Source: Anaerolineales bacterium
GTDB taxonomy: Bacteria; Chloroflexota; Anaerolineae; Anaerolineales; UBA4823
DNA: 8,472 nucleotides
Assembly (NCBI GenBank): GCA_016932955.1
Contig: JAFGBV010000253.1
Coordinates: forward strand, 1-8,472
Reading direction: 5' to 3'
In this document: positions 1 to 5,739 of the stretch, in pieces
Layout: every line of letters starts with the position of its first letter
Numbering within the stretch: the stretch's first letter is position 1
The notes under the pieces: model-generated
Databases searched by the model: none
What the model was told of the DNA's origin: nothing
What the model saw: only the letters and a program-made list of their open reading frames with translations
Made by a program: the position numbers and the translations under genes

Positions 1-1293
1 ATCACCAGGGCAGGCCTGTTCAGCCAGGTATGCCGTTGCACCTCGCCAATCATCCTTTTCCAGCGTGACAACTTGATAAGCCAGGGTCGGCAGCGCAGTC
101 AAAAAAACAGCAAGATAAGCCAATCTACTTAAGGGGATGAGCCTCTGCTTCCCCCGCATTCGGATTGCCCAGGCAGGCAAGCCACCGATCGCTGCAACAA
201 CCAGCATCAGCCACGGCACCAAAACAATTAAAAACTGTTTCAATTGAAAGACGGGATAGAGAATCGCCACTGCCATAATCACCCCCAGCGGTACCAATGC
301 CCAGGCAGCAATAAAGCCATAAGCCTCACGCACAGCCGGGGATTGGCGCTTGGCTTGCCAGGCGCCCCAGCCAATCAGGCAGGTCAGCCCCGCCAAACCA
401 ATCCAGCGCAGGATATCGGGCAATACCATCACCCCACTTCCCAAAACCAGCCGCAGCGGCACATCGCGCAGGCTGCCAGCCGTCGGTTCATCGATCCAAG
501 CCATCGTATGGTACAGCGTCTGCACAATCGCGATCCTCAGCCAGGGCAAAAAAGCCAGTCCCACGCCAAGCATCGCCCCCAACCAGCCCAGCAGCAGCTT
601 TCTGGTCGTGATTTCGCCGCCAAACTTGGAGCCGAATGCGGCCCGCCGTAGCCCATACCAGAACAAAATCAAAGCATGAGCAATGAAGATGAATACCGCA
701 AAATACTGCGTATACAACGCCAGCGCAGCAAACAACGCATACAACCACCAGCGTCCCCCCCCTTGCAAGCATTTCCATAGTTCAGCCGTGGCAGCCGTTG
801 TCAGCGCTGCCAGTAAAATGTACTGGCGTACTTCCTGTGAATAATAAACGTGCAGTGGAGAAAGTGCCACCAGCAGCCCAGCCCCTAATCCCAGCCACTC
901 CCCACCCAATTTGCGCCCCAACGCCAGCACCTGCCCAACGTGCACCACCCCGATCAATACAGAGAGCAGCCGGGCATACACCACAATCGCCCCAACAGGC
1001 TGCGCTGCGCCAGATTCGCCCATTGGGAACAGGCTGCTTAGCCCAGTGATATTAGCAATCTCAAGCCAGCCTTTTAGCAGCAGATAGTAGAGCGGCGGAT
1101 GTTGATCGGCTACGGTTCCCCGGATTAGATCCACCAGCGAATGACGCGCCAGCACGATCGAATAAGCCTCGTCAATCCAGGCGCTTTCTGCCCCCAGCCT
1201 TGCTAGCCGCAAGCCCAATGCCAGCAGCAGCAACACAACGGTTGTTAGCAGAAGCCGCTGTCGAGGGGATTGAGCGCGCCATCGTGCAAGCAC
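1..1293 (-). CDS. GT39/ArnT-like multi-pass membrane glycosyltransferase (3' end beyond window)
   Basis: I translated this by hand: 431 codons stay open from a GTG start at 1293 to the window edge, so the C-terminus is missing. An in-frame TAG lies two codons upstream, which fixes GTG as the first possible start. AGGTGG at 1302-1307 with 8 bases of spacing supports it. The protein is strongly hydrophobic: a first membrane segment at about residues 14-32, then roughly nine more, with segments near 101-125, 134-150, 183-214, 232-255, 295-312, 325-348, 352-372 and 390-409. Seen motifs are WIDEAYS (39-45, the acidic pair expected of GT-C enzymes in the first outer loop), DQHPPLYY (63-70) and SQEVRQY (152-158). 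DDWRGATAYL (414-423) resembles the start of the usual C-terminal soluble part. Members of this family move a sugar from a polyprenyl-phosphate donor to an acceptor outside the cytoplasm. It follows the methyltransferase by 3 bases. The family is secure, the substrate unknown. Confidence 0.88.
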   Translation of the reverse strand, partial: MLARWRAQSPRQRLLLTTVVLLLLALGLRLARLGAESAWIDEAYSIVLARHSLVDLIRGTVADQHPPLYYLLLKGWLEIANITGLSSLFPMGESGAAQPVGAIVVYARLLSVLIGVVHVGQVLALGRKLGGEWLGLGAGLLVALSPLHVYYSQEVRQYILLAALTTAATAELWKCLQGGGRWWLYALFAALALYTQYFAVFIFIAHALILFWYGLRRAAFGSKFGGEITTRKLLLGWLGAMLGVGLAFLPWLRIAIVQTLYHTMAWIDEPTAGSLRDVPLRLVLGSGVMVLPDILRWIGLAGLTCLIGWGAWQAKRQSPAVREAYGFIAAWALVPLGVIMAVAILYPVFQLKQFLIVLVPWLMLVVAAIGGLPAWAIRMRGKQRLIPLSRLAYLAVFLTALPTLAYQVVTLEKDDWRGATAYLAEQACPGD

Positions 1294-1296
1294 CGG

Positions 1297-2238
1297 CTAG
1301 CCCACCTTTCGCGCTACATAAGCTATGATCGGCCCACGCTTCAGTGCATAAGAAAATTGGCGGTAGGGCCATAACGCCGCACTAATCAATGGATATAGCC
1401 GCCGGACAAACTGCAATTTCGGATTGGCGGCTAACAAGCGCTCCAGGCTCAAGAAAAAAGTTCCCTTGCCGCCCAAAAAGCAGCGCCGTTCCACAAAGGC
1501 AAAACCCGTCTCCTGGAACAAGCGCAACAACACGGCATGGCTAAAGAGGTTAAAATGCCGCGGCGGGTCCCAGCCAATCCACTCGCTGCGGAAAAGATAG
1601 CGGTCGAAACTGTCCAGGTTAGGGATTGAAAAGATCAGCAAACCTCCCGGCGCAAGCAGTTGGTGGCAGCGCTTCAACGCCTCTCGCGGGCTGGGCAGAT
1701 GTTCCAGCACATCCCACATCGTAATCACAGTTGGCTGGGAGATAGCCGCAACACTCCGCCCCATATCAGCATCCACGGTTGGCTGGCTTGTGGTTGCACT
1801 TTCCAGGGTACCGCTGATCACGGACAAACCATAACGATCGCGCGCTACTTGCGCCACGCGTTCATTCAACTCGATGCCCTGCACCTGCCAGCCGCGCGTC
1901 TGCGCCGCCCTTATGAAATCTCCAGTGGCGCAGCCCACATCTAGTAAACGCCCGCGCTCCCTCTGGAAGCGCTCCACAAAATCCACCTGCATATCCAGCA
2001 TCCGCCGGGCATGCCAGCGGTCTGAAGCCGATAGAGTCTGATCTGGATCATGGTAGGCTTCGTAGTGATCCGGATAATAAGCGCCAAGTTCCTCTTGCGT
2101 AGGGCGAGGAGTGAGGTAAAGGAGCCCGCACTGCTGGCACGTCACCAGGTGAAAACTTTGCCCGCTAAAACGGTCAACCGTTTGGAGAAATGAGCGCGGC
2201 TGGTCAGCGCCGCACAAATCACATTTTACATGTTCCAA
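1297..2238 (-). CDS. Zinc-ribbon class I SAM-dependent methyltransferase (copy 1)
   Basis: This 313-residue protein starts at TTG (2238), chosen because AGGAGGT sits 6 bases upstream and the N-terminus matches the paralogue next door. The N-terminal ribbon has CDLC (C6, C9) and CQQC (C34, C37), followed by YLTPRPTQEELGAYYP (41-56), a signature of this family. The Rossmann domain shows motif I LLDVGCATGDF (98-108), the acidic SAM-ribose residue in GIELNE (E123), WDVLEHL (175-181) and LAPGGLLIFSIPN (195-207). Members methylate or act near sugars and small lipids in surface-polysaccharide clusters, and the exact substrate is not readable. Compared with its neighbour it carries about 14 extra residues around 151-171, flanked by two SQPTV copies. 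It is 11 bases after the paralogous gene and 3 bases before the GT39 gene. Its stop is TAG. Confidence 0.92.
   Translation of the reverse strand: MEHVKCDLCGADQPRSFLQTVDRFSGQSFHLVTCQQCGLLYLTPRPTQEELGAYYPDHYEAYHDPDQTLSASDRWHARRMLDMQVDFVERFQRERGRLLDVGCATGDFIRAAQTRGWQVQGIELNERVAQVARDRYGLSVISGTLESATTSQPTVDADMGRSVAAISQPTVITMWDVLEHLPSPREALKRCHQLLAPGGLLIFSIPNLDSFDRYLFRSEWIGWDPPRHFNLFSHAVLLRLFQETGFAFVERRCFLGGKGTFFLSLERLLAANPKLQFVRRLYPLISAALWPYRQFSYALKRGPIIAYVARKVG
1302..1307 (-). promoter_or_regulatory. Ribosome binding site for the GT39 GTG start
   Basis: Minus strand reads AGGTGG, 8 bases before GTG at 1293, a one-base mismatch to AGGAGG. It lies inside the last codons of the upstream methyltransferase and implies coupled translation. 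It favours GTG at 1293 over any later start. Confidence 0.6.
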
Positions 2239-2244
2239 ATTTCG

Positions 2245-2251
2245 ACCTCCT
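2245..2251 (-). promoter_or_regulatory. Strong ribosome binding site deciding a TTG start
   Basis: Minus strand reads AGGAGGT, 6 bases before TTG at 2238, and overlaps the TAG stop (2252-2250) of the preceding methyltransferase. There is no ATG in a comparable place: the downstream ATG at 2232-2230 is out of frame. This is the best Shine-Dalgarno sequence in the window. Confidence 0.8.
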
Positions 2252-3164
2252 ACCCCTTGCGACAGGTAAATGTGATGCTCGACCCTGCATTTAGCTTGTC
2301 TAATAGAAAATAGAATGGTCTCCAGCTAAAATACCATACTGGCGAATAAATGATCCTCTTGAGCAACCGTCTGGCTCCTGGATGTTTGACCTTATCATCG
2401 ATGACAAACTCAATGCTCCAAATGGAGGCACGTGCGCCGCCTGTCACACAGCGCGCTGAGGTAACCTCCATCCCCGCCTTGCTGATCATCGCTTTCAGCG
2501 TCTTGCGTGGGTACACATATAGGTGGCGGGGAAAATCCAATCCAGCCCATAGATCCTTAAAGACCACCAGATCAAGGCCTTCTGGATTGGGTAGGGTGAC
2601 CACAAACCGTCCAGATGGTTTGAGCAAGCGGGATATGTGTTCCAGGTGACCCATCGGATCATGAACGTGCTCCAGCACATCCCACATTGTGATCAGGTCA
2701 AAGCTCTCGTCAGGAAAGGGCACATCGAACAATTGGCCATTGTATGTTTCCAGCCCGCGCTTGCGGGTTGCCTCACAAGCCGCTGGGCTGATATCCACCC
2801 CATATACATCCCAACCAGCGTTGCGCATTTCCAAAAGGAAATCACCGCTACCGCTGCCAACATCCAGCAAACGACCGGGTGCCATACCATGAGATGCGAT
2901 CCGCCGCCGTTTGCTGAAGCTGATGCGGTAACTGATCCGCGCTGGCAGGCTTTGCAGGTTCTCATGGCGATTAAAGGGCTCATACTCAGCGGGATAATAT
3001 TGGGCGATTTCGTCCACGCTTGGGCGCGGGTTGAGGTAGATCAAGCCGCAGTTCTGGCAACGCACATCATGAAAGATCTGAGTGCCGCCTAACAATCGGT
3101 CTCTACCGCTATAAAGCCGCTGAGTTGCGTCAGCACCACAAAAATTACAAACGATTGATTCCAT
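2250..3164 (-). CDS. Zinc-ribbon class I SAM-dependent methyltransferase (copy 2)
   Basis: A 304-residue protein from ATG at 3164. An ATG at 3218 would add 18 residues but overlaps the glycosyltransferase upstream. Starting at MESIVCNFCGAD matches MEHVKCDLCGAD of the adjacent paralogue, so I chose 3164. The zinc ribbon has C6/C9 and C36/C39, followed by YLNPRPSVDEIAQYYP (43-58). The Rossmann part shows RLLDVGSGSGDF (98-109), D124 in GVDIS, ITMWDVLEH (158-166) and LKPSGRFVVTLPNP (181-194). The C-terminal third (WAGLDFPRHLYVY, 206-218) matches the WIGWDPPRHFNLF segment of the neighbour. Neither candidate start has a clear Shine-Dalgarno sequence. The gene begins 4 bases after the GT2 stop, so re-initiation by terminating ribosomes is likely. 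A role in glycan or lipid methylation is inferred from family and context. Confidence 0.92.
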   Translation of the reverse strand: MESIVCNFCGADATQRLYSGRDRLLGGTQIFHDVRCQNCGLIYLNPRPSVDEIAQYYPAEYEPFNRHENLQSLPARISYRISFSKRRRIASHGMAPGRLLDVGSGSGDFLLEMRNAGWDVYGVDISPAACEATRKRGLETYNGQLFDVPFPDESFDLITMWDVLEHVHDPMGHLEHISRLLKPSGRFVVTLPNPEGLDLVVFKDLWAGLDFPRHLYVYPRKTLKAMISKAGMEVTSARCVTGGARASIWSIEFVIDDKVKHPGARRLLKRIIYSPVWYFSWRPFYFLLDKLNAGSSITFTCRKG

Positions 3165-3168
3165 AGAG

Positions 3169-4080
3169 TTACTTGCCTGTGGCTGCTTTATTCGCTGCCA
3201 ACCCCTCCCGCACGCCATAAAGATAGGGTTTCACAAAGGCAAATTCGCCTTTGGCAATCTCACGCAAAGCCACCCAGGCAACAAATGTGTATAGGCTTAG
3301 CACCGGAGGGTTGCCGTGGCGCAGGTAAAACGGCACGATATTCTTGCCCATGTTAAAGGCTTTTCCTCCCCGCACACGTTGGCTCTGCGACTCTTTGTGC
3401 CATAGTCGGGCAGTGGGCACATACCAGATTTCCCAACCTGCCTTGCGCACACGGGCGCTGTAATCATAATCTTCATGATAAATAGGGTAGAAGATAGGAT
3501 CCAGCCCGCCAACAATTTCCATGACCTGGCGGCGGATCATCAATACGCACCCCGTAGCAAAATCCACCTGGCGTAATACATCGTAACGCGGGTGGTCGCG
3601 CTTGCGAAAGCCGATGATCTTGGCGCGTGGCGGGAACCGCGACCAGCGGGCTCCAGCCGCCCAGATAAGGGTGCGATCGTGGTTATAATAGATCTTTGGC
3701 GCCAGCAAGCCGGCTTTGGGATTCACCTCAGCTACCCGCACCAGTTCACGCAGCAGGCCTGGGTCTAGAATTGTATCGTTGTTAACCAGGAGCATGTGGT
3801 CTGCCCCTTCCTGTAAGGCAAACCTAAGCCCCACGTTCATCCCGCCCGCAAAACCCAGGTTGCTCCCGTTGCAGATCAGGTGGATATCGGGGAATTCCTG
3901 CTGGATCTTCTGCTCCGAGCCATCCTTCGAGCCGTTATCCACCACCACCACTTTGAAATTTGGGTAATCCAGCCCCTGCATCGAACGCAAACAGTCGAGG
4001 CTATTCGGAGCGTCATCCCAGTTCAGCATCACCAGATAGACGAGCGGTGCAGCAGATTGGCTTGTTGAACGGCGATCCAA
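3169..4080 (-). CDS. GT2 family glycosyltransferase (rhamnosyltransferase-like, WbbL type)
   Basis: A 303-residue GT-A enzyme. Seen motifs are VVVVDNGSKDGS (44-55) and NLGFAGGMNVG (74-84), both binding the nucleotide sugar. LLVNNDT (97-103) has the NND variant of the metal-binding DxD. ATGCVLMIRR (175-184) and HEDYDYSARVRKAGW (202-216) carry the acidic catalytic region, and H228 sits in RLWHKES. This pattern belongs to the COG1216 group, which includes many rhamnosyl- and related transferases acting on lipid-linked glycans at the cytoplasmic side of the membrane. A mildly hydrophobic stretch near 258-272 may touch the membrane. The start is TTG at 4080 with AAGGA 6 bases upstream, and no ATG fits. 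It begins 14 bases after the radical SAM gene. The family is certain; the transferred sugar is not known. Confidence 0.93.
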   Translation of the reverse strand: MDRRSTSQSAAPLVYLVMLNWDDAPNSLDCLRSMQGLDYPNFKVVVVDNGSKDGSEQKIQQEFPDIHLICNGSNLGFAGGMNVGLRFALQEGADHMLLVNNDTILDPGLLRELVRVAEVNPKAGLLAPKIYYNHDRTLIWAAGARWSRFPPRAKIIGFRKRDHPRYDVLRQVDFATGCVLMIRRQVMEIVGGLDPIFYPIYHEDYDYSARVRKAGWEIWYVPTARLWHKESQSQRVRGGKAFNMGKNIVPFYLRHGNPPVLSLYTFVAWVALREIAKGEFAFVKPYLYGVREGLAANKAATGK

Positions 4081-4086
4081 ATTCTG

Positions 4087-4091
4087 TCCTT
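4087..4091 (-). promoter_or_regulatory. Ribosome binding site deciding the GT2 TTG start
   Basis: Minus strand reads AAGGA, 6 bases before TTG at 4080, within the 14-base gap after the radical SAM stop. It is the only start signal that keeps the whole N-terminal strand of the GT-A fold. Confidence 0.65.
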
Positions 4092-4094
4092 TGT

Positions 4095-5555
4095 TTATGG
4101 ATTTCCGCGCAGCACTTCAATCGTACGCCAGGGATTACGCAAGGCTTCTCGCAGGTAATGCCCCGGGCGCTTCCAAAAGGTGGTTCGCAAGCGATGCAAG
4201 CGCCAAGAACGCACAGCATATCGTAGTGAATCAGTGAGTTGCTGAGCAGAGAGGGCTTCTGTGCTCAGCACAGCCAGCTTCTCCCCGTCAAAATCTGACC
4301 ATTCGTTGAAGTGCAAAATGCCCTGCTCCATCGCCATTTTATAGTAGGGCGTGCCTGGGTAAGGAGTTGAGATAGAGAACTGTGCCGAATCAGGGTTTTG
4401 CTCAATCACCCAGTCAATCGTACGTTGAATGGTGTCTTCCGTCTCACCAGGTAAACCCAGCGTGAAGGTAAGGTGTACTTTGATTCCAAGATCCTTGGTG
4501 ATGCGAACGGTCTCTTTGACCTTCTCCAGGTCCAGGTGTTTGTTGGCGGCATCCACCAGCTCCTGTACGCCCGACTCAACCCCATACTTGATGGCATACA
4601 TGCCTGATTTTGCCATCGCCTCCAGCATCTCGCGGTCCGCGGTATCTGCGCGTGCCATCGCCGTCCAGGGTATTTTCAGACCGCGCCGTAGAATCTCACT
4701 GCTCAATTGCAAAATGCGCGGCTTGCCGATATCAAATGTGTCATCATCAAAGGAGACTGAACGCAGGTTGTACTTGTTTACATTCTGCTCCATCTCGTCA
4801 ACGACATCGATCGGGTTGCGCACGCGATAAGCCTTGTTGCCATACATCACATTCGGCCATACGCAGAAGATACACTGGAACGGGCAACCGCGGCTGGCCC
4901 ACACGGTCAGGCCAGGCATCGGCAAGCCGGCAAAGGAATCGCGGTAATTGCGCATCGGCAGGAAATGCCGCGCTGGCCAAGGGAAATCGTCAATATTTTT
5001 GACCAGCGGGCGGGGAAGATTGGTGCGGATGCTCCCATCCCGCTCGCGCCACACGATGCCCAAAACACCCGCCAAATCCTGGCCTTTTTCCAGGGCGCCT
5101 GCCAGATCTCGTAATGTGTATTCATATTCGCCCAGCAGGATGAAATCGACCAACGGCGCAGACTGCAGTGTTTCAACCGGCAATGCAGTGACATGAGGCC
5201 CAGTGAATGCCAGGCGTGCCTCGGGCAGGCGCTCGTGGATTTTCTCAGCCAGGGCAATATCCACCTTGATCGATGGGGTTGACGTCTCAAGCACCACCAG
5301 GTCCGGCTCAAAGCGTGTGATGGTCTCCAGAAAAGTTTGCTCATCCAAAGTCTCAGCAATTGCATCGACCAGCAATGTATCGAAACCGCTCTGCTCGACG
5401 ACTGCCGCTGCATAGGCCAGATAAAAGGGAAAAGGTACATAAGGTGATATCTTGCTCCCCTTACCCGACGCCTTCGTGGTAGCCCAGCGCGCGCCAGCGC
5501 GCACCCCTAATCGGTCACCACTTTTCCAAGGTCCATTGGCTAAGAATATTTTCAT
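4095..5555 (-). CDS. B12-binding-domain radical SAM protein (BchE/COG1032 type)
   Basis: A 486-residue protein from ATG at 5555, preceded by GAGGA with 7 bases of spacing. The N-terminal half is a Rossmann-like B12-binding domain: FYLAYAAAVVEQSGFDTLLVDA (44-65), LVVLETSTPS (86-95), FTGPHVTALP (117-126) and GEYEYTLRDL (142-151). I do not see the DxHxxG histidine that would ligate cobalt, so cobalamin, if bound, may be held without that ligand. The radical SAM core begins at RGCPFQCIFC, with C224, C228 and C231 to hold the 4Fe-4S cluster, followed by SFDDDTF (268-274), YGVESGV (324-330), LGLPGET (366-372) and TPYPGTPYY (397-405). The C-terminal 70 residues are basic. Family members catalyse methylations, cyclisations and rearrangements of lipids, antibiotics and pigments. 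Here it opens a glycan operon, so a carrier-lipid or sugar modification is plausible but unproven. Confidence 0.92.
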   Translation of the reverse strand: MKIFLANGPWKSGDRLGVRAGARWATTKASGKGSKISPYVPFPFYLAYAAAVVEQSGFDTLLVDAIAETLDEQTFLETITRFEPDLVVLETSTPSIKVDIALAEKIHERLPEARLAFTGPHVTALPVETLQSAPLVDFILLGEYEYTLRDLAGALEKGQDLAGVLGIVWRERDGSIRTNLPRPLVKNIDDFPWPARHFLPMRNYRDSFAGLPMPGLTVWASRGCPFQCIFCVWPNVMYGNKAYRVRNPIDVVDEMEQNVNKYNLRSVSFDDDTFDIGKPRILQLSSEILRRGLKIPWTAMARADTADREMLEAMAKSGMYAIKYGVESGVQELVDAANKHLDLEKVKETVRITKDLGIKVHLTFTLGLPGETEDTIQRTIDWVIEQNPDSAQFSISTPYPGTPYYKMAMEQGILHFNEWSDFDGEKLAVLSTEALSAQQLTDSLRYAVRSWRLHRLRTTFWKRPGHYLREALRNPWRTIEVLRGNP

Positions 5556-5558
5556 CGA

Positions 5559-5577
5559 CAGTTCCTCAATATGTTAT
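5559..5577 (-). repeat. Imperfect direct repeat, downstream copy (radical SAM ribosome binding site)
   Basis: Minus strand reads ATAACATATTGAGGAACTG. Its GAGGA (5567-5563) is the working ribosome binding site of the radical SAM gene, 7 bases before its ATG. The partner copy lies 163 bases upstream at 5722-5739. The two copies bound the whole leader. Confidence 0.6.
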
Positions 5578-5584
5578 TATCCAC

Positions 5585-5602
5585 CCAGGCAGTGTTGCCT
5601 GG
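5585..5602 (-). other. Leader hairpin 2 (7-base perfect stem, 4-base loop)
   Basis: Minus strand reads CCAGGCA, ACAC, TGCCTGG, a stable G+C-rich stem ending 29 bases before the radical SAM start. The sequence after it, GTGGATAATAACAT, has no T run, so termination is unlikely. It could protect the messenger, bind a protein or shape access to the ribosome binding site about 17 bases downstream. Confidence 0.5.
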
Positions 5603-5636
5603 CAGTGATATTAGCCTCAGCTCGGGATAAGGGGGC

Positions 5637-5653
5637 TTGGGTTTGTTACCCAA
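5637..5653 (-). other. Leader hairpin 1
   Basis: Perfect inverted repeat: TTGGGT, 5-base loop, ACCCAA, extendable by one G-U pair in the minus-strand RNA. It is nested inside a longer pair, CGGGAT at 5623-5628 (plus strand) with ATCCCG at 5673-5678. It has no T tract after it on either strand, so it does not look like an intrinsic terminator. Its function is unknown. Confidence 0.45.
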
Positions 5654-5710
5654 AAACAACCACTTTTCCATGATCCCGGACTTACATTATATTAGACTAC
5701 AGAGGCCCGA

Positions 5711-5739
5711 ATTATAACATGCAGTCCTTAATATGTTAT
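5711..5739 (-). promoter_or_regulatory. Sigma-70-type promoter with extended -10, upstream of the radical SAM operon
   Basis: Minus strand shows TATAAT at 5716-5711 preceded by TGT, an exact extended -10 (TGnTATAAT). ATAACA lies 17 bases upstream (5739-5734) and matches four of six positions of TTGACA. The -35 overlaps the stop codon of the GT4 gene. Transcription would start near 5704, giving a leader of about 150 bases before the radical SAM ATG. This is a sequence match only, with no start site mapped. Confidence 0.6.
5722..5739 (-). repeat. Imperfect direct repeat, upstream copy (at GT4 stop)
   Basis: Minus strand reads ATAACATATTAAGGACTG. It matches the copy at 5559-5577 except for one substitution and one missing base. 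It contains the TAA stop of the GT4 gene and a Shine-Dalgarno-like AAGGA followed by an ATG (5720-5718) that opens only a two-codon frame. Confidence 0.6.

Larger units (their letters stand above)
5556..5735 (-). other. 180-base intergenic leader between the two gene modules
   Basis: This is the only sizeable gap in the window. It separates the stop of the second GT4 gene from the radical SAM start and is richer in A+T than the flanking genes. It holds one promoter-like sequence, two short perfect hairpins, a longer inverted pair, and one copy of an imperfect repeat at each end. It has no open frame of note on either strand: the ATG at 5720 is followed at once by TTA TAA. Confidence 0.8.

Noticed and set aside
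244..651. 135-codon plus-strand open frame
   Set aside because: Gln/Pro/His-rich antisense of the GT39 membrane segments; no supporting motif.
488..778. 96-codon minus-strand frame in the GT39 region
   Set aside because: Another frame than the continuous GT39 reading frame, which covers 1-1293 without a stop and has family motifs.
3165..3218. Longer N-terminus for the second methyltransferase from ATG at 3218
   Set aside because: It would overlap the GT2 gene, has no ribosome binding site, and adds 18 residues absent from the adjacent paralogue, whose protein begins right at the zinc ribbon.
4907..5440. 177-codon minus-strand open frame
   Set aside because: Alternate frame of the radical SAM gene, Trp/Cys/Ser-rich with no motifs, while the real frame has full domain support.
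5601..5607. GGCAGTG direct repeat (5588-5594 and 5601-5607)
   Set aside because: Seven bases, partly created by the overlapping hairpin at 5585-5602; too short to stand as an operator without other evidence.
5585..5653. Intrinsic terminator after the GT4 genes
   Set aside because: The two hairpins lack a T tract on either strand, and they lie downstream of the promoter-like sequence.
5686..5691. Second TATAAT on the minus strand
   Set aside because: No TG extension and no recognisable -35 at 16-18 bases (TAATTC at 17), so it is weaker than the one at 5711-5716; chance in A+T-rich DNA.
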